A stretch of 59,984 nucleotides of DNA from Myxococcales bacterium (GTDB lineage Bacteria > Myxococcota > B64-G9). Position numbers and translations under genes: made by a program. The notes under the pieces were generated by a model. It was not told the origin of the DNA. It did no database searches and saw nothing but the letters and a program-made list of their open reading frames with translations. The stretch is from NCBI GenBank assembly GCA_012798435.1, contig JAAZNF010000035.1, positions 1-59,984 on the forward strand. The letters run 5' to 3'. Below are positions 26,835-35,287 of the stretch, one piece after another (within the stretch, counting starts at the first letter, position 1; each line of letters opens with the position of its first letter).

Positions 26835-27734
26835 ATGAAGAAAAGCTACCCGCTCAGCATGAGCGACGAACGCACCCTGCCACAGGACTTCGCCGGCTGG
26901 GTGTACGTGTGGGACATCGACAAGACCTACCTGGCCACCGCCTTCTCCTCGCTGCGCGGCCTGCTGCGCGTGCCACTGGAGTTCGCGGTGGACAAGCGGG
27001 CCATTCCCGGCATGCCCGAGGTGCTGCGCGGCCTGCGCCGCGGCCCGGGGCCGGAGTTCTTGTGCGCGCCGCTGTACTTCGTGTCGGCCAGCCCGCCGCA
27101 GCTGCGCGGCGTGGTGGCCCAGAAGATGCTGCTGGACGGGGTGGAGTTCGACGGCATCATCTTCAAGGACTGGTTGGGCACCCTGCTGCAGCTCTCCCCC
27201 TACCGGCTGCGCGAGCAGGTGGGCTTCAAGCTGGCAGCCTTGCTGCACGGCCGCCGCCGCCGCCGCCACGCCCGCGAGGCGCTGTTCGGCGACGACGTGG
27301 AGCGCGACGTCGAGGCCTTCGACCTGTACGCCCGCATGCTCTCGGGGGAGATCGGAGCCGGCGAGGCCGAGGCCGAGATGAAGCGCCACGGGGTGCGGCG
27401 CGCCGACCGGCGTTTCGTGCGGGCGGCGCTGGACGAGATCCCCTCCCCGCGCGGGACGGTCGAGCGCATCTACATCCACCTGGAGCGCGACACCCCGCCG
27501 GAACGCTACGCGCGCTTCGGCCCGCGGGTGCGCGCGGTGCGCGGGGCCTGCCAGCTCGCGCTGGCCCTCTTCGCCGAAAGCCGGGTGGACGGCGAGTGTG
27601 TGCGGGCCGCCTGCCGTGCGGTGCGACAGTCGCGCCATCGGTACAATGACGTGCCCCGCCTGGTCGAGGACGCGCTGGCGCGCGGCCTGATCGAGCGGGA
27701 CCGGCTGGCCGCCCTGGAGCTGGATCGCGTCTGA
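26835..27734 (+). CDS. App1-like phosphatidate phosphatase (DUF2183) family protein
   Basis: The 299-residue protein has a haloacid-dehalogenase type motif WDIDKTYL (Asp27 and Asp29, with Thr31), then FVSASPPQL and IIFKDWLG, matching the App1/DUF2183 family. Yeast App1 is a magnesium-dependent phosphatidate phosphatase. Position after acyltransferase and gpsA fits the family, dephosphorylating a phosphatidate-like lipid. The ATG at 26835 follows a GAGGTG 8 nt after gpsA; a second Met at residue 9 has no ribosome site. The C-terminal 120 residues are helical and without match. Confidence 0.75.
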   Translation: MKKSYPLSMSDERTLPQDFAGWVYVWDIDKTYLATAFSSLRGLLRVPLEFAVDKRAIPGMPEVLRGLRRGPGPEFLCAPLYFVSASPPQLRGVVAQKMLLDGVEFDGIIFKDWLGTLLQLSPYRLREQVGFKLAALLHGRRRRRHAREALFGDDVERDVEAFDLYARMLSGEIGAGEAEAEMKRHGVRRADRRFVRAALDEIPSPRGTVERIYIHLERDTPPERYARFGPRVRAVRGACQLALALFAESRVDGECVRAACRAVRQSRHRYNDVPRLVEDALARGLIERDRLAALELDRV

Positions 27735-27804
27735 CGGCAGCCGGGCTTGCGAAGTAGCTTATCGAGAACGATGAATTCGCTCTCGACCGATCGCCAGCCG
27801 TCGA

Positions 27805-29079
27805 TCACTTCTGCGGCGGCTCGGGGAGAGGGTTCTTCACCTTGTCGGTGGTCTCGCCGTCGAGCGACTTCTCCAACGGCCGGGGCGGCGGGGTGCGGTG
27901 GGCCTCGAGGCCCAGCGGCTCGAAGAGCGCCTGGAGCGCCTTCGGCAGGGCGCGGATGCGGTCGGCCAGCGGGCGCTTCTGGATGTAAATCTCCTCGCGC
28001 CGCCCGCCCTCATGCTCGACCTTGAGGTTCCACTCGGCGTCGGAGCTGCTGCGCCGGTCGATCTCGCGGATGGTAGGCGTCCAGAAACGCACCAGGCGCA
28101 ACACCACCTCGCTCAACATCCGCTCGGCGACCACGTCGCGCCCCTCCAGACGCAGCTCGTCCAACTCCCCGCGCAGCTGGTACAGCTCGCGCAGATGCGG
28201 GGTGAGCTGGGAGAAGAACTGGGAGATCAGCTCGTGCTCGGCCGGCCCCAGCAGCTCCTCGGGGATGGGGGTCGGCTCGCTCCCCGGGGAGAGGCGAAAG
28301 AACCCCAGGGCCGGCGGCTGGGAGTGGGCCAGGGACAGGAGCAGCCCGTCCTCCCCGGCCTTGCGCGAAAGTTGCACCCGGGTGCCGACCTCGCCGTCCT
28401 CGACGCGGGTGATAGTGGCGTCGTCGAGGCGCATCTTCTCGGGCACTGGCTCGCGCTTGAGCCAGCCGCGCCGCGTCCCCACCGGAAACTCCTGCTTGCC
28501 CGGGACGAGATCGCCGAAGCGCCGGACGGCGTTGAAGAAGGGCGAGGCGGCGGTGTTCTGCCGGTAGCGGCACTCGAAGCCGACCAGGTCCACCACCTCG
28601 GCCCGGGCGCCGTAGCCGGACTCGGCCAGCTCCACCACCAGCGCGTGGCGCTGGAGCGGAAGGCCGCTCTGCGCGAAGAAGGCCTTGAGCCAGCCGAAGA
28701 TGTCCTTGCGCAGCTTGCCGATCTCGATCTGGGTGTCGCGGATGCGCGCCTCCACCCGGGCCACCACCCGGCGGCGCGCCTCGTCGATGAACTGCGCCTG
28801 GTTGGCGATGAGCCCCTCGGCCACCACCGCCACCACGTCGTCGGCCGGCCGGTCGGCGGAGGCGGCGCGGATGGCCTGCTCCACCTTGGCGGCGAAGGCG
28901 CCCACCTCGTCGAGCACCTCGCCCACCCAGGCCCGGTCCTCCTCGATGGCATAGATCTTTTTCCCCACCTCGTGATCCAGCCGCAGCACCTCCACCGCCA
29001 TGTCGAAGAAGCGCTGGAAGGTCTCCAGCACGTTCTCCTGCTGGGGGAACTCGGAGAGATCACCGTACAGAAAGCGCAT
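27805..29079 (-). CDS. Conserved hypothetical cytoplasmic protein
   Basis: The 424-residue protein has no signal peptide, no membrane segment and no motif I recognise. The first 130 residues are predicted helical and coiled-coil-like (FETFQRFFDMAVEVLRL, VEARIRDTQIEIGKLRK). The centre is strand-rich with charged loops, and the C-terminus is Pro-rich. The start ATG has no Shine-Dalgarno sequence; a TACAAT box ends 7 nt before it. It stands alone between the lipid block and the RCC1 gene. Confidence 0.65.
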   Translation of the reverse strand: MRFLYGDLSEFPQQENVLETFQRFFDMAVEVLRLDHEVGKKIYAIEEDRAWVGEVLDEVGAFAAKVEQAIRAASADRPADDVVAVVAEGLIANQAQFIDEARRRVVARVEARIRDTQIEIGKLRKDIFGWLKAFFAQSGLPLQRHALVVELAESGYGARAEVVDLVGFECRYRQNTAASPFFNAVRRFGDLVPGKQEFPVGTRRGWLKREPVPEKMRLDDATITRVEDGEVGTRVQLSRKAGEDGLLLSLAHSQPPALGFFRLSPGSEPTPIPEELLGPAEHELISQFFSQLTPHLRELYQLRGELDELRLEGRDVVAERMLSEVVLRLVRFWTPTIREIDRRSSSDAEWNLKVEHEGGRREEIYIQKRPLADRIRALPKALQALFEPLGLEAHRTPPPRPLEKSLDGETTDKVKNPLPEPPQK

Positions 29080-29086
29080 GGGTGGG

Positions 29087-29092
29087 ATTGTA
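29087..29092 (-). promoter_or_regulatory. Leaderless -10 element of the conserved hypothetical gene
   Basis: On the minus strand TACAAT (29092-29087) is followed by 7 nt and the ATG at 29079. The -35 region is weak (TTTCTC at 18-nt spacing). Confidence 0.45.
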
Positions 29093-29118
29093 CTACGGAC
29101 GGGCCAGAAAGAGAAAGT

Positions 29119-30657
29119 TCAGGGAAAGGTGACCGGGAGGGGCAGTGAGGTGTTTTCTGGCAAACTCAGGCCGTTCACCGCTCCCAGGTTGTTGTATCCC
29201 CAGCACTTCACGGTTTCGTCGTCCTCCAGGATGACGCAGTTGTGCTCCCAGCCCACGCCGAGCTTACGCACCGGGGGAAGGTTCAGCACGAGCTGCGGCC
29301 GAGCATATTTGGCCATCTCCCCCAACACCGAGGCGCCGACCTGGCCGTGCAGGCTGTAGCCCCAGCAGTAGATGCTCACCAGCCCGCCTCCCGCCTCGAC
29401 CTCGGCGCAGGCGTGACGCATGCCGCCCCGAATCGAGCGGACCGGTAGCGGATGGTCGAACTCGTCCCGCAGCAGCAGCGGGCCGGGGCTCTGTTGCTTG
29501 TAATCCTCCACCGAGGCGTTGCCGAGCACGCCGCCCGCGGAGTTGTTCCCCCACGAGTACGCGCCGGAAGGCCCCCAGGCGAACGTCGCCCCGTTGGAGC
29601 AACCCAACCCGCTCCAACCATCAGAGTTGTCCACCTTGACCGGGGTCTGGGAACTCTGCCAGTTGAGGGAGGCGTTCCCGAGCTGACCCTCGGCGTTCCG
29701 CCCGAAGCAGCGCACCTCGGTGCTGCCGTTGACGTCCACGAGACCGCAGGCGTGGTCTCCGCCCAGACACAGCGAGCGGAGGTTCTCTAGGCCAGGGATG
29801 GAGTGCGGTGAGGTGTAGTAATTCTGGTTGTCCCAACAGCTCTCTCCCAGCAACGCGCATCCCCAATAGGAGCCGTGCAGGTCCGCAGCGATGGCGCCCA
29901 TGGAAACCCAGGTCCCGCCCACCAACTCCTCCATCACCAGACCCGACACTTTCTGCGCGGAGAAGAGGATGCCGCCAGCCGGAGAGATGGCACACTCGCC
30001 CTTGACATTACTGCCCCAGCAGGACACGGAGTTGTCCTGGTGCAGGGCGCACGAGTTCTTGCTGGAGAGCGCCACGCGGCGCGCACCCGCGAGCGGCGCG
30101 CCCGCCAGGTTGAACACCTGCGCGGGCGGGATGGTGCCGTTGCCGAAGGTTCCGATCCCGAGCTGGCCCTCACCGTTATTGCCCCAGCACAGCACCCGGC
30201 CGTCGGAAATCACTGCGCAGGTGTGGGAGTGGCCGGCGGCGATGTCTACCACCTTGAGGCACTCGTTTTGCGCCGCGTTGCAACCGACATTGCAGCGGTG
30301 GTCGTCCTGCCATTCTCCCGGCTCGACGCAGCGCTGCAGCACCCGCTCCTGGCAGCGAGTCTCGCCGACGGCGCAAGCGGGGATGAACCCGTCGCCGTCC
30401 GGCTCGACCCCGGCGTCGCCAGGCCCGCCATCGTCACCCGCCGCCGCATCGCCATCGTCCGCTCCATCGCCCCCGTCCCCGCCGTCGGGCTCGAACCGCG
30501 CCCGGCACACCCCGTCGACACACATGAGGTCTTGCTTGCAGGTGAGGTTGTCGAAGCAGCTCTGCCCCTCGCCACCCACCGCCGGCAGGAACACCTCGCA
30601 CCCGGTGATTGCGGCGCAGTAGAGGATCAGCGCCAGCCCGGCGGCGGCACGCAGCAT
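29119..30657 (-). CDS. RCC1-repeat surface lipoprotein
   Basis: The 512-residue protein has a lipoprotein signal (lipobox ITGC), then cysteine-rich modules and an Asp/Gly linker of about 35 residues (positions about 57-95). The body holds RCC1-type propeller blades: CWGNNGEGQLG, CWGSNVKGE, CFGRNAEGQLG, SWGNNSAGG, CWGYSLHGQVG and CWGYNNLGAV. These predict a seven-blade-like beta-propeller for surface protein interaction, of unknown partner. It overlaps the LpoB/CsgG-like gene by ATGA and so is co-translated behind it. Confidence 0.85.
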   Translation of the reverse strand: MLRAAAGLALILYCAAITGCEVFLPAVGGEGQSCFDNLTCKQDLMCVDGVCRARFEPDGGDGGDGADDGDAAAGDDGGPGDAGVEPDGDGFIPACAVGETRCQERVLQRCVEPGEWQDDHRCNVGCNAAQNECLKVVDIAAGHSHTCAVISDGRVLCWGNNGEGQLGIGTFGNGTIPPAQVFNLAGAPLAGARRVALSSKNSCALHQDNSVSCWGSNVKGECAISPAGGILFSAQKVSGLVMEELVGGTWVSMGAIAADLHGSYWGCALLGESCWDNQNYYTSPHSIPGLENLRSLCLGGDHACGLVDVNGSTEVRCFGRNAEGQLGNASLNWQSSQTPVKVDNSDGWSGLGCSNGATFAWGPSGAYSWGNNSAGGVLGNASVEDYKQQSPGPLLLRDEFDHPLPVRSIRGGMRHACAEVEAGGGLVSIYCWGYSLHGQVGASVLGEMAKYARPQLVLNLPPVRKLGVGWEHNCVILEDDETVKCWGYNNLGAVNGLSLPENTSLPLPVTFP

Positions 30658-31541
30658 CAGAACCGTCCTCCCCACAGGAGCAGCGCGCCTCCGTCCGTCG
30701 GCCCGACGATCACCCCGGTGGGCTCGGACTTCTCTTTGGGTTCGAGCAGCCACAGCACGACCCCGGTGCCCATGAGCGCCGCCCCGCCCGCGAAACCGCC
30801 CCACATCACCCCGGCCCAGGTCCGACTGCGACTCTCCGCCCCCAGATCACCACCCCGGTAATCCTCGGCCGCGGCATGGGAGACGAACGCCGCTACCGCA
30901 CCCAACACCGTCAGGCCCGCGCCGCTCCAGAAGGCCATGTGCCCCCAGGCGGCGGGCTCGGTTCCCGCGCGGGGAACACTGACCTCCATCTGGCTGAACG
31001 TCTCGCCGTCCTTGACGAAGTCGATCCCCTCCGGCGGCAGCGGCACGTCCCCGGTGAGCACCGACTTGCCCGGCAGCACCTTGGCGAAGACCTTGCGGCT
31101 GCCCAGGATCACCGCGTCCACCAGCTTTTCCTCGCCGCCCTGGACCTTGAGCGACACGCCGTGCACCGCCTGGGCCCGTCCCGCGTCCAGCACCGTGAGC
31201 GAGACCACCAGGAGCGAGCCGATCCGCCCCACCCTCCCGGTGGCCAGGTAGCGCGCGCCCATGGCCCCGGCCATCTCCTGCAAGCACTCGGTATCGTCGC
31301 AACCCAATAGTTGCTTTTGCTCCTGGAAGTTGAGCAGGTTGCGGATGTCCTCGCGGGTGATCACCCGGAAGCCCCCGTAGGAGCGGATCTCGTTGGCCAT
31401 CACGTCGGCGAGCAGGCCGGCCTGCTTTCCGCTCACACCGGTCTGCACCGAGAAGTCCAGCACCGCCACCGCCACCATGTCCTCCGCCCGCGCGGACAGC
31501 GCGGCCAGCAGGACGCCGCACAAGACCAGCCTGGGCACCAT
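30657..31541 (-). CDS. Exported LpoB/CsgG-like protein with C-terminal membrane helices
   Basis: The 294-residue product has a signal peptide (LVLCGVLLAALSARA) then an ABC-type domain found in CsgG/LpoB and penicillin-binding-protein activators: VAVLDFSVQTG, IRSYGGFRVITREDIRNLL, GARYLATGRVGRIGSLLVV. A Cys pair (CDDTEC) interrupts it. Two hydrophobic segments near 205-260 suggest membrane insertion. A role in envelope assembly together with the RCC1 lipoprotein is inferred. The ATG at 31541 is preceded by GGGAGG. Confidence 0.65.
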   Translation of the reverse strand: MVPRLVLCGVLLAALSARAEDMVAVAVLDFSVQTGVSGKQAGLLADVMANEIRSYGGFRVITREDIRNLLNFQEQKQLLGCDDTECLQEMAGAMGARYLATGRVGRIGSLLVVSLTVLDAGRAQAVHGVSLKVQGGEEKLVDAVILGSRKVFAKVLPGKSVLTGDVPLPPEGIDFVKDGETFSQMEVSVPRAGTEPAAWGHMAFWSGAGLTVLGAVAAFVSHAAAEDYRGGDLGAESRSRTWAGVMWGGFAGGAALMGTGVVLWLLEPKEKSEPTGVIVGPTDGGALLLWGGRF

Positions 31542-31628
31542 GGGGAGCCTCCCGGGGGAATACCCGCGCAGGATAGCACGGGTCTGTTCCGCAAGGAAGA
31601 AACGCCTCGAGCGCCGGTGGGGATTTTC

Positions 31629-31656
31629 TTGCAATTGGGCGGCACTTTGAGATGAT
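31629..31656 (+). promoter_or_regulatory. Candidate promoter of the THX gene
   Basis: TTGCAA at 31629-31634 and GATGAT at 31651-31656 are 16 nt apart. The leader to the ATG at 31687 would be about 25 nt, with CCGGAGG upstream of the start. Confidence 0.35.
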
Positions 31657-31686
31657 CCGGCGAACCTTTGGGAACCGGAGGCAATC

Positions 31687-31827
31687 ATGGGAAAAGGCGA
31701 TCGCAAGACGGCCAAGGGAAAGCGTTTCCGGCACTCGTTCGGAAAGAGCCGCCCCAAGAGCAAGCTCCGCAAGCGCAAGCGCGCGGAGAAGCTATCCAAG
31801 AAGATCATTCGCGACAAGAACGCCTGA
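31687..31827 (+). CDS. 30S ribosomal protein THX
   Basis: This 46-residue, strongly basic protein begins [19 protein letters not shown], matching the small THX family (chloroplast relative PSRP-4). THX binds 16S rRNA at the head of the small subunit. GGAGG at 31677-31681 gives good spacing to the [20 protein letters not shown] tail follows the conserved part. It stands between divergent envelope genes and precedes the HEAT lipoprotein by about 100 nt. Confidence 0.85.
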   Translation: MGKGDRKTAKGKRFRHSFGKSRPKSKLRKRKRAEKLSKKIIRDKNA

Positions 31828-31928
31828 GAGGCGGCCGCGCCGCGGGTGCAAGAAGCGACCTCGCCGGGGAACGAAGCGCGCCGGGACGTCGCGGCTTGCG
31901 CGTAAGATCCCGGGAGGAAGGAGACCCG

Positions 31929-33056
31929 ATGATTCGCAAGGCTTTCTTTGCCGCCTTGGTGCTGCTCTGTGCCTGCAACAAGGAGCCGGAGCTCGACGGC
32001 CGCCCGGTGTCCGAGTGGATCTCCTTGCTGCGGCACGACGACTGGTCGGTGCAGGGCCAGGCCATCTCGGTGCTGGTGCGCCTGGACAGTGCGGCCGTGC
32101 CCTTCCTGGTGGAGGCGCTGCAGAGCCGCGATCCCTCGGTACGGCGCGGGGCGGTGACCGCCCTGGGCCGCATCGGCCCGCACGCCGCCCCCGCGCGCGA
32201 TCCGCTGCTGCGGCGCATCGCCCGCGAGGAGGTGGCGCCGATCCGGGCCCGCATCCTGGAGGCGCTCTCCGCCATCGATCCCGGCGCCGCCGAAGTGCGC
32301 CAGGAGTTCAACAAGCGGCTGCGGGATCGCGAGGAGGAGGTGCGCGAGGCGGCCCGGCGCGCGCTGGAGTCGCTCGAGCCCCCCAAGAAGCCCGAAGCGG
32401 CGGCGGCGCGGGCGGCGGCCGGAGAGGAGGCGCTGCTGCTGCGCCAGGCGGCGGCGGCCGAGTTGGAGAAGCTCGCCCCGGGCACAGCCTTCGGAGTCGT
32501 GGCCGAGGTGGCGCGCGAGGATCGGCGCGCCGTCATCGTGTGGCCGGCCATCCGGGACCAGAAGATCCTGGACGACGACCTGGTGGCCTTCGTGTTCTCG
32601 CGGCAGGGTGACGGGCCCTGGACGCTCCAGGCGGGGAACTTACTGATGTCCGGAAAGGACGGTCCGGCCAGGCTGGCCGAGGCCCTCGGCGGCGCCGACA
32701 AGCAGCGCCTGATCCGGCCCTGCGGCGTCCCGCGCGCCGAGCTGTCGGCGCACCTGCGCACCCAGGGCTGCGCCTTCCGCGACGCCCTGCGCGCGGGAGA
32801 GGCCGCGCAGGCGGTGCAAGCCTACGAGAAGCTGACCCGGGCGTTCTCCTTCCCGCTGGCGGCCTACTCGGACTTTTTACCGGAGCTCCTTTCGAAGGGC
32901 GGCTTCTGCGAGACGGTCTACGAGGTGGACTCCGGCTGCGCCGGCGCTACCTGCCGCGTCGAGATGCGAAGCGGCGAGCAGGTGAAGGCGAGCCAGGTGG
33001 TGTTGCAGGCCTGTGGCGGCGGAGAGGTCATCGCGGAATTTCAGAAATTGCAGTGA
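31929..33056 (+). CDS. HEAT-repeat lipoprotein
   Basis: The 375-residue product has a lipoprotein signal peptide (LLCAC) and, from about residue 25 to 145, alpha-helical HEAT or PBS-lyase repeats (WSVQGQAISVLVRLDS, DPSVRRGAVTALGRIG, EEEVREAARRALESL). The central and C-terminal parts carry Cys-containing strands with no recognised fold. GGAAGGAG precedes the ATG. Its stop overlaps the GTG start of the Hsp70 fusion gene, so the two are co-translated, which is unusual for a lipoprotein and a cytoplasmic chaperone. Confidence 0.7.
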   Translation: MIRKAFFAALVLLCACNKEPELDGRPVSEWISLLRHDDWSVQGQAISVLVRLDSAAVPFLVEALQSRDPSVRRGAVTALGRIGPHAAPARDPLLRRIAREEVAPIRARILEALSAIDPGAAEVRQEFNKRLRDREEEVREAARRALESLEPPKKPEAAAARAAAGEEALLLRQAAAAELEKLAPGTAFGVVAEVAREDRRAVIVWPAIRDQKILDDDLVAFVFSRQGDGPWTLQAGNLLMSGKDGPARLAEALGGADKQRLIRPCGVPRAELSAHLRTQGCAFRDALRAGEAAQAVQAYEKLTRAFSFPLAAYSDFLPELLSKGGFCETVYEVDSGCAGATCRVEMRSGEQVKASQVVLQACGGGEVIAEFQKLQ

Positions 33057-35281
33057 GCGAGCCGAAAGAAAAAACCCCCGTCGGGACGATCGCCCCGCGC
33101 CAGGTGGTACTGCGCACCCGCTGCGCCACGCCGGAGGAGTTGGTGGAGCGCTATTACCGGCGCGCGCTCGAACGCGGTTTCTTGTTCGAGAACCCGAAGG
33201 ACTACCCGCCCGGCACCGAGGTACGGCTGTTCGTCCAGCTCGCCGACGGCCAGACCGCCATCAGCGGGCGCGGCGTCGTGGCCTCGGCCCCGGAGGGCTC
33301 GGAGCTCGGTTTCGCGGTCCGTTTCCGCTCCATGAGCGCGAAGACCCGGACCCTGCTGGAGGCCATGCTGGCCCGGCACAAGTCGGCCGGCACGGAATCC
33401 AACGCCGTCGCGGACGCGGGTCTGGAACGCAGCCTGCGCCGCATGGTGCTGGTGGCCGGCGACAGCGCCATCCGGCCGCCGATGGCCCGTCGCGGCAAGG
33501 GCCACGCCGGCCCCATCATCGGCATCGATCTCGGCACCACCAACACCTGCTGCGCCGTGGTGAAGAACGGCCGCCCGCTGGTCATCCCCTCGCGGCGGGG
33601 CCACAACACCGTGCCCTCGGTGGTGGCGGTGAACCCGGTGGGCGAGGTGCTGGTGGGCCACGCCGCCCGCTCCCAGATGGAGATCAACCCCGAGCGCACC
33701 ATCTACGGCTCCAAGCGCCTGATCGGCCGGCCCTTCGCCTCGCCGGTGGTGCGCCAGGTACGGGACCGTTTCCACTACCGCATTGTGGAGGGGCCCCGGC
33801 GCGAGGCCGCGGTCCAGATCGGCGAGCGGCAGTTCAGCCTGGAGGAGGTGGCCTCCAAGATCCTGGAAGAGATCCGCGCCATCGCCCAGGACTACCTGGG
33901 GACCCTGGTGCAACGGGCGGTGATCACCGTCCCGGCCAACTACAACGAGAACCAGCGCCAGGCGGTGTGCCGCGCCGGAGAGCTGGCCGGTCTCCAGGTG
34001 GAGCGCATCATCAACGAGCCCACCGCCGCCGCCCTGGCCTACGGCTACAACCGGCAGATCGACCAGAAGGTTCTCATCTACGACCTGGGCGGCGGGACCT
34101 TCGACGCCTCGGTGCTCAACCTGTACGGCAACGTGTACGAGGTGGTGGCCACCGGCGGCGATACCTTCCTGGGCGGGCTCGACTTCGACACCCAACTGGC
34201 GGACCACGTGCTGATGGAGTTCCAGCGCTCGCTGGGGAAGCTCCCGCACATGGAGCGGGTGGCTTTCTTGCGGGTGCTCCAGGGCGCCGAGTTCGCCAAG
34301 ATCGCGCTCTCCGACGCCAGCACCGCCCGCATCAGCCTCCCCTTCATCGGCACCGTGGACGGAAAGCCGGTGTCTCTGGAACAGACGGTGAACCGGGAGA
34401 CGCTGGAGGAGCTGAGCCGGCCGCTCATCGCGCGCACGCTCAAGGTATGCGATCAGGTGCTGGCCCGGGCCCACCTGAACGCCGCCAGCATCGACCAGAT
34501 CCTGCTGGTGGGCGCCCAGACCCGCATGCCCCTGGTGTGGCGCATGATCCACGAGCACTTCGGCAAGGAGCCGCTCAAGGGCGTGCACCCGGACGAGTCG
34601 GTGGCGCTGGGCGCGGCGCTGCTGGCCGAGTCGCTCGACAAATTGGACGCGGTGGTGCTGATCGACGTGCTGCCCATGTCCATCGGCGTCGGGGTGCCGG
34701 GCGGCTCGTTCCGCCGCATCCTGGAGGCGGGCACGCCGCTGCCGGCCAGCCGGACCTTCGGCCTGTTCACCTACCAGGACGACCAGCGCGAGATGGTGCT
34801 GCCAGTGTTCCAGGGGGAGAACGCCAAGGTCGACGACAACGAGTTTCTGGGCGCGGTGCACATGACGGGCATCCCGCCCGGGCCGGCCGGCAAGCGCATG
34901 ATCGAGGTGACCTTCGGCCTCAGCCCGGAGTGCCTGCTCACCGTCGCGGCCCGCGATCGCGAGGGCGCGGCGTTGTGCGAGGTGATCATGTCGACGAAGG
35001 AGACCCCGACCGAGCTTCGCAGCCGGCTGGGTCTGATCGAACCACCCTCCGCGCCGAAGCCGCCCGCGTCGCCTCCGGAAGTGCCGGGGGCGGCGCCCGC
35101 GTGTGCGCCGGAGTGCCCGCCGCCACGCCCGTCTGCGGCGACGCCGGCGCGCGTGGCGACACCGTCCGCGCAACCGCACGCCAGCACGGCGTCCCCTCCC
35201 CGCCTGGTGGCGAAGCAAGACAAGAGCCAGTGCAAGGGGCTATTGCGCCGCCTCCTGGGGATCTTCAAACCGCGAGAGTAG
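33053..35281 (+). CDS. Hsp70-family chaperone with N-terminal PilZ-like domain
   Basis: The 742-residue protein starts at a GTG overlapping the preceding stop. Residues about 17-108 resemble the atypical PilZ-type domain of myxobacterial proteins (GFLFENPKDYPPGTEVRLFV, LGFAVRFRSMS). They lack the c-di-GMP RxxxR motif. Residues from 155 form a DnaK-like ATPase and substrate domain: IIGIDLGTTNT, AVITVPANYNENQRQA, NEPTAAALAYG, YDLGGGTFDASVL and LVGAQTRMPLV. The last about 70 residues are Pro/Ala-rich. A chaperone for a signalling-dependent client is inferred. Confidence 0.92.
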   Translation: MSEPKEKTPVGTIAPRQVVLRTRCATPEELVERYYRRALERGFLFENPKDYPPGTEVRLFVQLADGQTAISGRGVVASAPEGSELGFAVRFRSMSAKTRTLLEAMLARHKSAGTESNAVADAGLERSLRRMVLVAGDSAIRPPMARRGKGHAGPIIGIDLGTTNTCCAVVKNGRPLVIPSRRGHNTVPSVVAVNPVGEVLVGHAARSQMEINPERTIYGSKRLIGRPFASPVVRQVRDRFHYRIVEGPRREAAVQIGERQFSLEEVASKILEEIRAIAQDYLGTLVQRAVITVPANYNENQRQAVCRAGELAGLQVERIINEPTAAALAYGYNRQIDQKVLIYDLGGGTFDASVLNLYGNVYEVVATGGDTFLGGLDFDTQLADHVLMEFQRSLGKLPHMERVAFLRVLQGAEFAKIALSDASTARISLPFIGTVDGKPVSLEQTVNRETLEELSRPLIARTLKVCDQVLARAHLNAASIDQILLVGAQTRMPLVWRMIHEHFGKEPLKGVHPDESVALGAALLAESLDKLDAVVLIDVLPMSIGVGVPGGSFRRILEAGTPLPASRTFGLFTYQDDQREMVLPVFQGENAKVDDNEFLGAVHMTGIPPGPAGKRMIEVTFGLSPECLLTVAARDREGAALCEVIMSTKETPTELRSRLGLIEPPSAPKPPASPPEVPGAAPACAPECPPPRPSAATPARVATPSAQPHASTASPPRLVAKQDKSQCKGLLRRLLGIFKPRE

Positions 35282-35287
35282 GAAGGC

